A DNA stretch of 33,856 nt from assembly GCA_028818855.1 (NCBI GenBank), contig JAPPMY010000125.1:1-33856 (forward strand), given 5' to 3'. The translations under genes were made by a program, and so were the position numbers. Origin of the DNA: Rhodospirillales bacterium (GTDB lineage: Bacteria; Pseudomonadota; Alphaproteobacteria; UBA828). Of this stretch, positions 7,521 through 15,714 are shown one piece after another. The stretch's first letter is position 1, and each line of letters starts with the position of its first letter. The notes beneath the pieces are model-generated. The model did no database searches. It was not told the origin of the DNA and worked only from the letters and a program-made list of their open reading frames with translations.

Positions 7521-9878
7521 ATGACGAGCGGTATCGGCGCGGCCGAGAGGCGGGCGGAGGACGAGCGCTTCCTCACCGGCCGCGGGCGCTATCTCGACGA
7601 TCTTGGGCTCTCCGGGCAGGCATGGGGCTGCGTGGTGCGCTCGCCCCACGCCCATGCCGAGATCGGTGCCATCGACGCCGGCGATGCGGCGGCGATGCCG
7701 GGCGTGTGCGCCGTCTACACCGCTGAAGACCTCGCGGCGGCCGGCATCGGTGCGATTCCCTGCGTGATGGCGCCCAAAAACGCCGACGGCAGCAACGCCG
7801 CCCTGCCGCCGCGCCCGGTGCTTGCGGCCGCGCGGGTGCGGATGGTGGGCGACCCGGTCGCCTTCGTCGTGGCCGAGAGCGCCGCCGAGGCTCGTGCTGC
7901 AGCCGAGGCCGTCGCCGTCGCCTATCGGCCGCTCCCGTCGGTAACGGACGCGGGGGCTGCGCTCGGCGCGGATGCACCCGCCCTCCACGACGAGGCGCCC
8001 GGCAATCTCTGCCTCGACTGGGAGCTGGGCGACCGCGAAGCGGCGGAGGAGGCGCTGGGCGCTGCGGTCCATCGGGTGAGCATGGAGACCCGCAGCTCGC
8101 GGGTCAGCGTCTGCCCGATGGAGACCCGGGCCGGGCTCGGCGCTTACGATCCCGGAAGCGGCGTCTACACGCTGACGGCTGGCACGCAGGGCGTTCACCT
8201 CGTGCGGAACGTCCTGGCGAAGCACGTGCTGAAGGTTCCGGCCCGGCACGTGCGCGTGGTGACCCCCGACGTGGGCGGCGCCTTCGGGGTGAAGCTCTGG
8301 GTCTATCCCGAGTACGCGCTCGTCCTCTTCGCCGCGCGGATGCTGGGCCGCCCGGTCAAGTGGGTGGCCGAGCGCGGCGAGGCCATGGCGAGCGACCACC
8401 ACGGCCGCGACCTCCGCTCGCGCGCGGTGCTCGCGCTCGATGCCGACGGGCGGTTTCTGGCGCTGGCAGTGGAGAGCGTCGCCAATCTCGGCGCCTACGC
8501 GTCCAACTACGGGCCCTCCGTCTCCACACAGGGCGGCACCCGCGCCCTCGCCGGCCCCTACCGCACGCCCGTGCTCCATGTGCGCGTGCGGTCCGCCTAC
8601 ACGAACACGGCGCCGACCGATGCCTATCGCGGTGCTGGGAGGCCCGAGAACGTCTATCTGCTGGAGTGTCTGATCGACAAGGCCGCGCATGAGCTTGGCC
8701 TCGATCCGGCCGCGTTGCGCCGCCGCAACCTCGTCGCCGCCGATGCCATGCCCCACCGCACCCCGCTTGGGCAAACCTACGATTCCGGGGACTTCCCCGC
8801 GATCCTGGAGACGGCGTGCGAGGCCAGCGGCTGGCGCGCGAGACGTGGACAAGCGAGTGGAGCGGGGGAGGCGACGCATCTGCGCGGTATCGGGCTCGCC
8901 TTCTATGTCGATCCCTGCGGCGCCAACCGCAACCAGTGGGCGGCGCTCCGCTTCGATGCGGAAGGCGCGGCCACCGTGCTCATCGGGAGCCAGTCGACGG
9001 GGCAGGGGCACGAGACGGCCTACGCGCAGGTCGTCGCCGATCATCTCGGCATTCCCGTAAGCCAGGTGCGCGTACGCCAGGGGGACACCGATCTCATCGC
9101 TTACGGCAGCGGCTCAAGCGGCTCGCGCTCGCTGCCGACCGGCGGCAACGCCGTGCTCCGCGCGGCGGAAGAGGCGGCGGAGAGAGGGCGGGCCGTCGCC
9201 GCCGCGCTGCTGGAGTCGCGGGTGGAGGACATCCAGTTCTCTGGTGGCCGCTACCGCATCGCCGGCACCGACCGCTCGGCGGATTTTGCGAAGGTGGTAC
9301 GCGCCTCCTTCGACCCGGCGCTCAGGCCGGAGGCCGAGACTCTCGGCCTCGATGGCGAGGTCAATCACGTGGCGCGCGCCGTGACGTTCGCCAATGGCTG
9401 CCACGTGTGCGAGGTGGAGGTCGAGCGCGCGACGGGGGTGGTGCGCATCGTCCGTTACACCGCCGTCGACGACTTCGGGCGGATACTCAATCCGCTCCTG
9501 GTGGAGGGGCAGGTGCACGGCGGCGTCGCGCAGGGGATCGGCCAGGCGCTCTGCGAGCATGCGGCTTACGACGAGGCGAGCGGGCAGCTCGTTGCGGGCT
9601 CGTTCATGGACTACACGCTGCCGCGCGCCGACGATCTGCCGTTCTTCGACGGCCACCTCGCCGTGATACCGTGCCTGACCAACCCCCTCGGCGTGAAGGG
9701 CTGCGGCGAGGCCGGCTCGATCGTGGCGCCGGCGGCCGTGATGAACGCGGTGGCCCATGCGCTCCGCGACCACGATGGGCACGATGCGGTCGAGATGCCG
9801 GCGACGCCCGAGGCGATCTGGCGCATCCTGCACGGCCCCTCGCCGTCCGGACCCGAGAAAGGAAGCGACGAATCATGA
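7521..9878 (+). CDS. Molybdenum hydroxylase large subunit (xanthine dehydrogenase family, form-II CoxL-like)
   Basis: The 785-residue protein starts RFLTGRGRYLDDL near residues 16-28, followed by the a/b-hammerhead region SPHAHAEI. Cofactor motifs are the VVTPDVGGAFGVK stretch, AYRGAGR (368-374) and GVKGCGEAGS with the probable catalytic base Glu730. AYRGAGR marks form-II enzymes; true CO dehydrogenase (form I) has AYxCSFR. It should be the molybdopterin-cytosine-dinucleotide catalytic subunit hydroxylating a heterocycle, aldehyde or similar compound. Such enzymes normally also need a 2Fe-2S small subunit and a FAD medium subunit; neither is encoded in the window. The ATG at 7521 follows a GGGGGCGGA box closely; an upstream in-frame start would add residues of non-family character. 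Its stop overlaps the next gene by 4 nt (ATGA). Confidence 0.92.
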   Translation: MTSGIGAAERRAEDERFLTGRGRYLDDLGLSGQAWGCVVRSPHAHAEIGAIDAGDAAAMPGVCAVYTAEDLAAAGIGAIPCVMAPKNADGSNAALPPRPVLAAARVRMVGDPVAFVVAESAAEARAAAEAVAVAYRPLPSVTDAGAALGADAPALHDEAPGNLCLDWELGDREAAEEALGAAVHRVSMETRSSRVSVCPMETRAGLGAYDPGSGVYTLTAGTQGVHLVRNVLAKHVLKVPARHVRVVTPDVGGAFGVKLWVYPEYALVLFAARMLGRPVKWVAERGEAMASDHHGRDLRSRAVLALDADGRFLALAVESVANLGAYASNYGPSVSTQGGTRALAGPYRTPVLHVRVRSAYTNTAPTDAYRGAGRPENVYLLECLIDKAAHELGLDPAALRRRNLVAADAMPHRTPLGQTYDSGDFPAILETACEASGWRARRGQASGAGEATHLRGIGLAFYVDPCGANRNQWAALRFDAEGAATVLIGSQSTGQGHETAYAQVVADHLGIPVSQVRVRQGDTDLIAYGSGSSGSRSLPTGGNAVLRAAEEAAERGRAVAAALLESRVEDIQFSGGRYRIAGTDRSADFAKVVRASFDPALRPEAETLGLDGEVNHVARAVTFANGCHVCEVEVERATGVVRIVRYTAVDDFGRILNPLLVEGQVHGGVAQGIGQALCEHAAYDEASGQLVAGSFMDYTLPRADDLPFFDGHLAVIPCLTNPLGVKGCGEAGSIVAPAAVMNAVAHALRDHDGHDAVEMPATPEAIWRILHGPSPSGPEKGSDES

Positions 9879-10906
9879 CGAGCTGGCGCAACCGCAAGAC
9901 CCTGATCCTGAGCCGCACCGACATGATGGGCCTGCTGGAGCCCGGCGAGTATGTCGATTGCGTCGAGACTGCGTTCCGCCGCCACGGCGAGGGGCGCTGC
10001 TACCTGGAGCCCAAGGGGCACATCGTGCTCGACAAGTATCCGGGCGAGTGGGAGGTCATGCCGTCGTACATCGAGGAGCCCGCCGGTGCTGGCGTGACCG
10101 AGGCTGCCGCCTGCAAGTGGGTCTCCATCCGCGAGCACAACCGGGCGAAGTTCGACCTGCCGACGGTGTTCTCGATCCTGGTCTACACGGAGCCCGAGAC
10201 CGGATTTCCGCTCGCCATCGTGGACGGCAGCTACCACACGATGATGCGGACCGGCGCGTCCGCCGCGGTCTCCATCCGCTGGCTCGCGCGCAAGGATGCG
10301 TCCGTGCTCGCGCTGGTGGGGGCGGGGGATGTCGGCATCGGCTCGCTCAGGACGTGCGCCGCCGTCCGCGACTGGTCGGAGGTGCGGGTCTGGAGCCGCA
10401 CGCAGGCGACGCTCGATGCCTTCATGGAGAGCGAGGCGCCGCGCCATCCGGGCCTCAACATGTTGCCCTCCACCGATCTCGAGGCGGTGGTGCGGGGCGC
10501 CGACGCAGTCGTGACCACCACCACCGGCGCCGATCCCGTGGTCAAGGATGCCTGGATTGCCGATGGCACCCACATCGCGGCTCTGGGCTCGGACCTCGCC
10601 GGCAATCAGGAGCTTGAAAGCGCCATTGCCGCACGCGCGCGCATTCTCGTGGACGACATCAGGCAGTGCGTGCCCGACGGCGAGATCAACGTGCCGATCA
10701 GGGAAGGCGCGATCGCCACTGACGACGTGGCCGGCGAGATCGGCGCCGTCATCTGCGGAAGTCTCGAAGGCCGCCGGGACGACGCCGAGATCACGCTCTT
10801 CGATTCGACCGGAATCGCGATCCAGGACTCGGCGACCGTCCCGCTGGAATACCAGCGGGCAGTCGAAGCCGGTGTCGGGATCGAGAAGAAGATGATCTCG
10901 ACCTGA
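9875..10906 (+). CDS. Ornithine cyclodeaminase / mu-crystallin family protein
   Basis: The 343-residue protein belongs to the ornithine cyclodeaminase family: ACKWVSIREHN with the conserved lysine (K81), MMRTGASAAVSIRWLAR with the conserved arginine (R125), and the NAD-binding loop VGAGDVGIGSL (148-158), a small variant of the usual GxGxQ. The C-terminal VPIREGAI and EITLFDSTGIAIQD blocks also fit. Members are NAD(P)-dependent cyclodeaminases, alanine or lysine dehydrogenases, or reductases of cyclic imines, so the exact reaction is open. The start ATG overlaps the stop of the molybdenum hydroxylase gene (ATGA), which indicates tight coupling and perhaps sequential chemistry on one nitrogen heterocycle. 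A weak hairpin follows the gene at 10936-10959. Confidence 0.9.
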   Translation: MTSWRNRKTLILSRTDMMGLLEPGEYVDCVETAFRRHGEGRCYLEPKGHIVLDKYPGEWEVMPSYIEEPAGAGVTEAAACKWVSIREHNRAKFDLPTVFSILVYTEPETGFPLAIVDGSYHTMMRTGASAAVSIRWLARKDASVLALVGAGDVGIGSLRTCAAVRDWSEVRVWSRTQATLDAFMESEAPRHPGLNMLPSTDLEAVVRGADAVVTTTTGADPVVKDAWIADGTHIAALGSDLAGNQELESAIAARARILVDDIRQCVPDGEINVPIREGAIATDDVAGEIGAVICGSLEGRRDDAEITLFDSTGIAIQDSATVPLEYQRAVEAGVGIEKKMIST

Positions 10907-11198
10907 CGCCCGGCATCACGACTTTCCCGCTGCCGTCCGGCCCAAGGGGAGGGGCCGGAAGCGCCATTTCGCGCCCGGTCGCGACGGGCCGCCGCCTGCC
11001 ATCTGGGCCTCTCGCTTGTCTCACGGCTGCAAAGGGCGCACACTTTCAGCGGATGCAAATCCAGGGTGCGAGATATCAGATGTGAGATGATTGCTCGGCG
11101 ATACTCTGTTGGGAGGGAGGATGCAGGGTGCACCGCGTGCCTCTCACGAGCGGCAGCTCACGACAACCCGGTTTCACGACCAAGATGGAGGTAACAGC
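10907..11198. promoter_or_regulatory. 292-bp intergenic region before the sugar-type ABC operon
   Basis: No gene is seen here. The first part holds a hairpin (10936-10959) that could end the upstream operon. A weak promoter-like pair, TTGTCT (11016-11021) and CACACT (11039-11044) with a 17-nt spacer, points toward the binding-protein gene. Between 11068 and 11090 GAGAT occurs twice and the local AT content is the highest in the region, as in a regulator-binding site. A strong GGAGG box lies 8 nt before the ATG at 11199. Confidence 0.4.
10936..10959 (+). terminator. Possible terminator hairpin after the OCD-family gene
   Basis: TCCGGCCC (10936-10943) pairs perfectly with GGGCCGGA (10952-10959) across an 8-nt loop. 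It begins about 30 nt after the stop codon. There is no T-run after it, so it may act only as a weak or Rho-assisted terminator or protect the mRNA end. Confidence 0.4.
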
Positions 11199-12533
11199 AT
11201 GTCAAGCGAGTGGTCGCGCAAGCGTCGTAATCTCGAGCAATACCTGGTCAACCGCCGTTCCGTGCTCAAGGGCGGTCTGGCCGCAGGCGCCGCGCTGGCC
11301 GTGCCGGGCGCGGCAGGACGGGCGCTGGCGGCGCCCGAGGAGCCGCTGCACTTCGTCGGCTGGCAGTACAACCCGCAGATCGTCGCGGAGAACGTCGAGA
11401 CCTTCAAGACACTCAACGACGAGAACGTGAACTACGAGCTGGTGCCGGGCGAGTACCACGCGGTCGTCGAGACCAAGCTGATCGCCGGCCAGCACATCGA
11501 CATGATGTATTCCGAAGAGGACCGCATCGTGCGCTGGAACCGGGCCGGCTGGACCCGTTCGCTCGATGGGCTGCCGGGGCTCGATGAGATCAAGGCGAAT
11601 ATGTACGACGTCAACGTGCACAACATGTCGCTGCCCGATGGCTCGCTTGGCGGCCTGCCCTACTACACCGGCTTCAACTCGTTCGTCTGCAACCAGAAGC
11701 ATCTGGACGCAGCCGGCATCGAGCCGCCCGCCACCTGGGACGAGCTTCTGGATCAATGCCGCAAGCTGAAGACCGACGGCGTTTCCGACCACCCCTACAT
11801 CTCGGCCTGGACGCGGCAGTGGCCCACGCTCTCCTGGAGCCTGTTCGCCGCCTGGTACTCGGAGGGTGCCAAGGTCTTCGACGAGAACTTCGATCCGGCC
11901 TTCGACGAGAATTTCCGCAAGATTTGCGAAGTCCACCGCACGCTCTACGAGGAAGAGCTGGTGGTGCCGGACATCATGACGCTGCAGGGCGAGGCGGTTC
12001 CGAACTTCGCCACCGGCCAGCACACCTACATGATCGTCCACGAATACGACCAGAAGGTGTTCAACACCCCCGAGATGTCGCAGATTGCGGGCGCCTGCCG
12101 CAACGCGATCATGCCCGGCAAGACGCGCTCGACCTTCATCTGGACGGCGGTCTACCAGATGGGCGCCGACTCGGTCGACGAGCTCCGGGCCTGGGATCTG
12201 ATGCAGTTCTTCGGTGGCAAGGCCAAGGACGGCAAGTATCACGTCGCCACCCGCTGGGCCCTCGACTTCGGCCTCGGCACGCCGCACAAGGAGGTCATCG
12301 AGAGCGCCGAGGTCCAGGCCGCCTTCTCGCAGTGGAAGGACTTGGAGGTCGCGACCCAGCAACTCGAGACCGCGACCACGCGCGACGTCGCCAAGACCAT
12401 GTGGTTCCCGGAATGGGATTGGTACATGATGGGCGAAATGCAGGACTACATCCGTGGCGAGCAGTCCACGGACGAGGTCATCGACAAGCTGCATGCCAAG
12501 GCGGTCGAGCTGAAGGGGCTCTACCCGGCCTGA
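11199..12533 (+). CDS. ABC transporter substrate-binding protein, CUT1 sugar type, Tat-exported
   Basis: This 444-residue extracytoplasmic solute-binding protein has a twin-arginine signal: NRRSVLKG (residues 18-25), a hydrophobic alanine/glycine stretch and a likely cleavage site after RALA (44). The mature part has the family-1 binding-protein pattern (NVETFKTLNDENVNYELVPGEYH, a TFNSFVCNQKHLDAAG-like hinge region, PATWDELLDQCRKLKTDG). Such proteins deliver sugars, glycerol-3-phosphate or related polyols to a MalFGK/UgpAEC-like importer. I start it at ATG 11199, where GGAGG lies 8 nt upstream; a longer frame from 11091 would put about 36 residues before the Tat signal. It heads a three-gene operon with the fused permease and ATPase. 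Tat export implies folding, perhaps with a cofactor or metal, in the cytoplasm. The ligand is unknown. Confidence 0.92.
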   Translation: MSSEWSRKRRNLEQYLVNRRSVLKGGLAAGAALAVPGAAGRALAAPEEPLHFVGWQYNPQIVAENVETFKTLNDENVNYELVPGEYHAVVETKLIAGQHIDMMYSEEDRIVRWNRAGWTRSLDGLPGLDEIKANMYDVNVHNMSLPDGSLGGLPYYTGFNSFVCNQKHLDAAGIEPPATWDELLDQCRKLKTDGVSDHPYISAWTRQWPTLSWSLFAAWYSEGAKVFDENFDPAFDENFRKICEVHRTLYEEELVVPDIMTLQGEAVPNFATGQHTYMIVHEYDQKVFNTPEMSQIAGACRNAIMPGKTRSTFIWTAVYQMGADSVDELRAWDLMQFFGGKAKDGKYHVATRWALDFGLGTPHKEVIESAEVQAAFSQWKDLEVATQQLETATTRDVAKTMWFPEWDWYMMGEMQDYIRGEQSTDEVIDKLHAKAVELKGLYPA

Positions 12534-12557
12534 TCCTGATCCGACAATTCTTGTTCC

Positions 12558-12588
12558 GGCCGCTCCCGTCCGCAGGGCGGGGGCGGCC
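12558..12588 (+). promoter_or_regulatory. Strong stem-loop between binding-protein and permease genes
   Basis: Bases 12558-12571 pair with 12575-12588 over 14 positions (two G-U wobbles) around a 3-nt loop. The structure lies in the 72-nt gap after the binding-protein stop and before the permease start. Hairpins in this position commonly protect the upstream mRNA or cause partial termination, so that more binding protein than permease is made. No T-run follows, so a full terminator is unlikely. Confidence 0.55.
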
Positions 12589-12605
12589 CCGTCGGAAGTC
12601 CGTCG

Positions 12606-14543
12606 ATGGCTCTATCGAGACTGCTTGAACCCGGCGCGTTCGCGGTATTCAGGCCCCGCGCCGATCAGCCATCCATAAAGCTGCCGTTCCTGCTGACGTC
12701 GCCGACGCTGCTCGTCGTCTTCGTCATCTTCGGCATTCCGCTGGTCTACGCGCTGGCGCTCAGCATGCACCGCATCAACATGCTGACCCAGCAGTGGATC
12801 TTCGTCGGATTCGACAACTACCTAGACATCCTGCCCGACGCCGAGTTCATCGCCGCGCTGGGCCGGACCGCCTATTTCGCCTTCGTCACGGTCGCGGGCG
12901 GGCTGCTGCTCGGCATGGGCATGGCGCTGATCCTCAACATGGTCTTCCCGGCGCGGAACTTCCTGAGGAGCGTCGTGCTGGTCCCCTGGGCGATGGCGCC
13001 CGTCGCCGTTGGCGTGCTCTGGGGGTGGATGTTCAACGGCGAGTACGGAACCATCAACGCCATCCTGTTCGACCTCGGGCTGATCGAAAAGCCGATCCAC
13101 TGGCTCGGCGACGGCACGGTCGCCTTCAACCTGGTCGCATTGGTGCACATCTGGAACCAGGCGCCGTTGGCCGCGCTGCTGATCCTGGCGGGCCTCCAGT
13201 CGATGCCCGAGAACCTGCACCGCGCGGCACGCATCGACGGCGCCGGCCCCGTTCAGCGCTTCTTCAGGATCACGCTGCCCTGGCTCAAGCCGATGCTGCT
13301 GCTCACCATGATCCTGACCACGATCAACTCGATCATGGCGTTCGACCTGTTCTGGGTCATGACGAGTGGCGGGCCCGGCAGCGCCACCACCGTGTTCGCC
13401 TGGATGGGCTACGCCTATGCCTACCACTTCTTCAAGATGGGGGAGGGGGCTGCGATCCTGTTCGTGCTCACCATCCTCTGTCTGATTCTCGCCTGGATCT
13501 ATCTGAAGCTGCTCTTCCCGTCTCAGGCCAAGACCAGGGCGGTGCTCGGCGGCGAGACGGAGGAGCGTCTCGGGAGAAGCCTGATCCAGATGGTCGCGGG
13601 CGCCGGCGACCACATCGCCACACGACTGGAGAAGCTCCCGGTTCGTCCGCGCCGCAACCTGATTCCGACGGTCGCCCGCCGACCGCTCGCGCGCGCGGCG
13701 CTGGCCATCGTGGCGATCCTGATCTTCTGCTGGTCGCTCGGCCCGTTCATCTGGCTGGTGATCATGAGCCTGTCGCCGTCGGCGTCTCTCGTGAGGACGC
13801 CGCCGACCATCGTCCCCGATACGCTGACGATCGAGAACTTCCGCTTCGTGCTCTTCCCCGGCGGTGTCGAGGACGGCCAGTCGAGCATCCAGGCGACGCG
13901 TGTGCCGTTTTCCATCTTCAACAGCCTGATCGTCGCCACGGGCGTCACCCTGATCAACCTCGTGCTCGGCTCGCTCGCCGGCTACGCCTATGCCCGGCAC
14001 TCCAAGAGCCGGATCATGAGCGGTACGCTCTGGGGACTGATGATGACGCGGATGACGCCGAGCCTGGCGCTCATCCTGCCCTTCTTCATCCTCTTCAGGT
14101 GGCTCGGCCTGATCGACACGCTCTGGGCGCTGATCATCGCCTACTGCAGCCTGATCCTGCCGCTCAGCACCTGGATGATGAAGAGCTACTTCGAGGGGCT
14201 GCCTCCCAATCTGGAGCGCGCGGCCCTGGTCGACGGCTGCACCCGCCTGAAGGCGATTTGGAAGATCATCATGCCTGTGGCGCGGCCCGGTATCGTCGCC
14301 ACCGGCATCTTCTGCTTCCTGGTGAGCTGGAACGAGTTCATTTTCGCCCTCATCCTGACGGGCAGCCCGAAGTCCCAGACCATTCCGGTCATCATCGCGG
14401 GCTTCCTCGTCCAGCTCCGGTTCTACGACTACGGGCCGATGTTCGCAGCCGCCGTGCTCGCCGTGGTGCCCCCGGTGTTCGTCGCGTTCGCCTTCCAGGG
14501 CTATCTCGTGCGGGGCATGCTGACGGGTTCGTTGAAGGGATAG
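12606..14543 (+). CDS. Fused ABC transporter permease (MalF/UgpA-like + MalG/UgpE-like in one chain)
   Basis: One uninterrupted 645-residue frame carries both membrane subunits of a CUT1-type importer. Residues about 25-305 are a MalF/UgpA-type permease with six hydrophobic segments and an EAA loop AARIDGAG..FFRITLP (207-225). A polar linker of about 55 residues (306-362) leads to a MalG/UgpE-type permease (363-645) with its own EAA loop AALVDGC..IWKIIMP (539-557) and the usual LSTWMMKSYFEGLP and SWNEFIFALILTG segments. These subunits are normally about 290 residues each and separately encoded. Both EAA loops keep the alanine and glycine that contact the ATPase, so the fusion is probably functional. 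Start ATG 12606 has GGAAG 8 nt upstream. The ATPase gene follows after 10 nt. A missed stop/restart through sequencing error is possible but would have to create an in-frame linker. Confidence 0.92.
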   Translation: MALSRLLEPGAFAVFRPRADQPSIKLPFLLTSPTLLVVFVIFGIPLVYALALSMHRINMLTQQWIFVGFDNYLDILPDAEFIAALGRTAYFAFVTVAGGLLLGMGMALILNMVFPARNFLRSVVLVPWAMAPVAVGVLWGWMFNGEYGTINAILFDLGLIEKPIHWLGDGTVAFNLVALVHIWNQAPLAALLILAGLQSMPENLHRAARIDGAGPVQRFFRITLPWLKPMLLLTMILTTINSIMAFDLFWVMTSGGPGSATTVFAWMGYAYAYHFFKMGEGAAILFVLTILCLILAWIYLKLLFPSQAKTRAVLGGETEERLGRSLIQMVAGAGDHIATRLEKLPVRPRRNLIPTVARRPLARAALAIVAILIFCWSLGPFIWLVIMSLSPSASLVRTPPTIVPDTLTIENFRFVLFPGGVEDGQSSIQATRVPFSIFNSLIVATGVTLINLVLGSLAGYAYARHSKSRIMSGTLWGLMMTRMTPSLALILPFFILFRWLGLIDTLWALIIAYCSLILPLSTWMMKSYFEGLPPNLERAALVDGCTRLKAIWKIIMPVARPGIVATGIFCFLVSWNEFIFALILTGSPKSQTIPVIIAGFLVQLRFYDYGPMFAAAVLAVVPPVFVAFAFQGYLVRGMLTGSLKG

Positions 14544-14553
14544 GGAGAGCGGT

Positions 14554-15627
14554 GTGGCCAGCGTCACCTTGCAGAACCTGACCAAGCGCTTCGCCGAGGT
14601 GGTGGCGGTCGACAGCCTCAGCCTCTCGATCGAGGACGGCGAGTTCCTGACCCTTTTGGGTCCCTCCGGATGCGGCAAGAGCACCGCGCTGAACTGCATC
14701 GCCGGGCTAGAGCTGATTTCGGGCGGCTCGATCCTGTTCGACGATGCCGATGTCAGCCGGCTGGAGCCGCACGAGCGCAACGTCGCGATGGTGTTTCAGG
14801 ACTACGCGCTCTATCCACACATGAGCGCGCGCCAGAACATGAGCTTCGGCCTCAAGCAGCAGAAGATCGAGAGCACGAAAATCCGCCGCCAGGTCGAGAC
14901 CGCGGCCGACATGCTGGACCTGGGCGATCTCCTCGAACGGCGCCCGTCGGAACTCAGCGGCGGCCAGCGCCAGCGCGTGGCGGTCGGCCGCGCGGTCGTG
15001 CGCAACCCCTCGGTGCTGCTGATGGACGAGCCGCTCTCCAATCTTGACGCCGCGCTCAGGGTGCGCACCCGGACCGAGATCAAGCGCCTGCAGCGCGAGC
15101 TCAAGGCCACCACGATCTTCGTCACCCACGACCAGGAGGAGGCGATGGTGCTCTCCGACCGGGTGGCGGTCATGCGGCTCGGCGAGCTGCAGCAGATCGG
15201 GCCCCCGATGGAGGTTTACCGCGACCCGAGGAACCTCTTCGTGGCCTCCTTCATCGGCTCGCCGGCAATGAACTTCGTCGAGGTGGACATGGCCCGCGGC
15301 GACGGGCGCATCCAGTGCAGCGTGGGCGAGCAGGGACTGAGCTTGCCGGCAGATCTCGTGAGCGACGCGCTTCCCGCCAGAGCTGTCATGGGCGTTCGGC
15401 CCACGGACCTCATGGTCGAGGCCGATCGCGAGCTATCGCTCAGAGGCGAGGTGTTCCTGGTCGAGCCCGTGGGCCCCGTCACCTACGTCGACTGCGATGT
15501 CGGCGGCATGGCCGTGACAGCGGTCTGCGATCCCGACAATGCACCGGCCATCGGCGCCCGGGTGGGGCTCGGTTTCAGTCCAGGCCGGGTCTACCTGTTC
15601 GATCCGGAGAGCGAGCAGCGGCTTTGA
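14554..15627 (+). CDS. ABC transporter ATPase, MalK/UgpC type
   Basis: The 357-residue ATPase has Walker A GPSGCGKST (36-44), the Q-loop FQDYALYPHM (81-90), signature LSGGQRQR (134-141), Walker B VLLMDEP (154-160) and the switch histidine in VTHDQEEA (192). The C-terminal part (about 240-357) is the OB-fold (TOBE) regulatory domain typical of MalK/UgpC proteins. It energises the fused permease just upstream. Translation starts at GTG 14554, with GGGAG 7 nt upstream, 10 nt after the permease stop. Multi-sugar or glycerol-phosphate transport is the usual role; the cargo is not specified here. The operon ends in a hairpin region shared with the convergent gene. Confidence 0.95.
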   Translation: MASVTLQNLTKRFAEVVAVDSLSLSIEDGEFLTLLGPSGCGKSTALNCIAGLELISGGSILFDDADVSRLEPHERNVAMVFQDYALYPHMSARQNMSFGLKQQKIESTKIRRQVETAADMLDLGDLLERRPSELSGGQRQRVAVGRAVVRNPSVLLMDEPLSNLDAALRVRTRTEIKRLQRELKATTIFVTHDQEEAMVLSDRVAVMRLGELQQIGPPMEVYRDPRNLFVASFIGSPAMNFVEVDMARGDGRIQCSVGEQGLSLPADLVSDALPARAVMGVRPTDLMVEADRELSLRGEVFLVEPVGPVTYVDCDVGGMAVTAVCDPDNAPAIGARVGLGFSPGRVYLFDPESEQRL

Positions 15628-15647
15628 CCCGCGTTTCTTACCACGGC

Positions 15648-15682
15648 CGCGGCCTGCACCGCGTCCGGGCGCAGGCGCCGCG
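15648..15682. terminator. Possible bidirectional terminator between convergent genes
   Basis: CGCGGCCTGC (15648-15657) pairs with GCAGGC plus CGCG (15671-15676 and 15679-15682) with a 2-nt bulge and a 13-nt loop. It sits in the 87-nt gap between the convergent ATPase gene and the acetoacetate-decarboxylase-like gene. No T-run is present on either strand, so the strength is uncertain. Confidence 0.35.
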
Positions 15683-15714
15683 CCGGGCAGGTGCGCGCGA
15701 TTCTTCGGGAGCGG

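Noticed and set aside
5954-7576. Upstream extension of the PrpF-like frame to 924 codons
   Set aside because: The extension overlaps the TcuA-like gene in another frame and is low-complexity; the PrpF family start matches GTG 5953.
7521-9878. Aerobic carbon monoxide dehydrogenase (true CoxL)
   Set aside because: The active-site motif is AYRGAGR (form II), not the AYxCSFR of CO-oxidising enzymes, and CoxS and CoxM are absent.
12822-14780. 652-codon minus-strand open frame opposite the fused permease
   Set aside because: It is charged and histidine/glutamate/arginine-rich, without domain sequence, and is antisense to a clear membrane protein.
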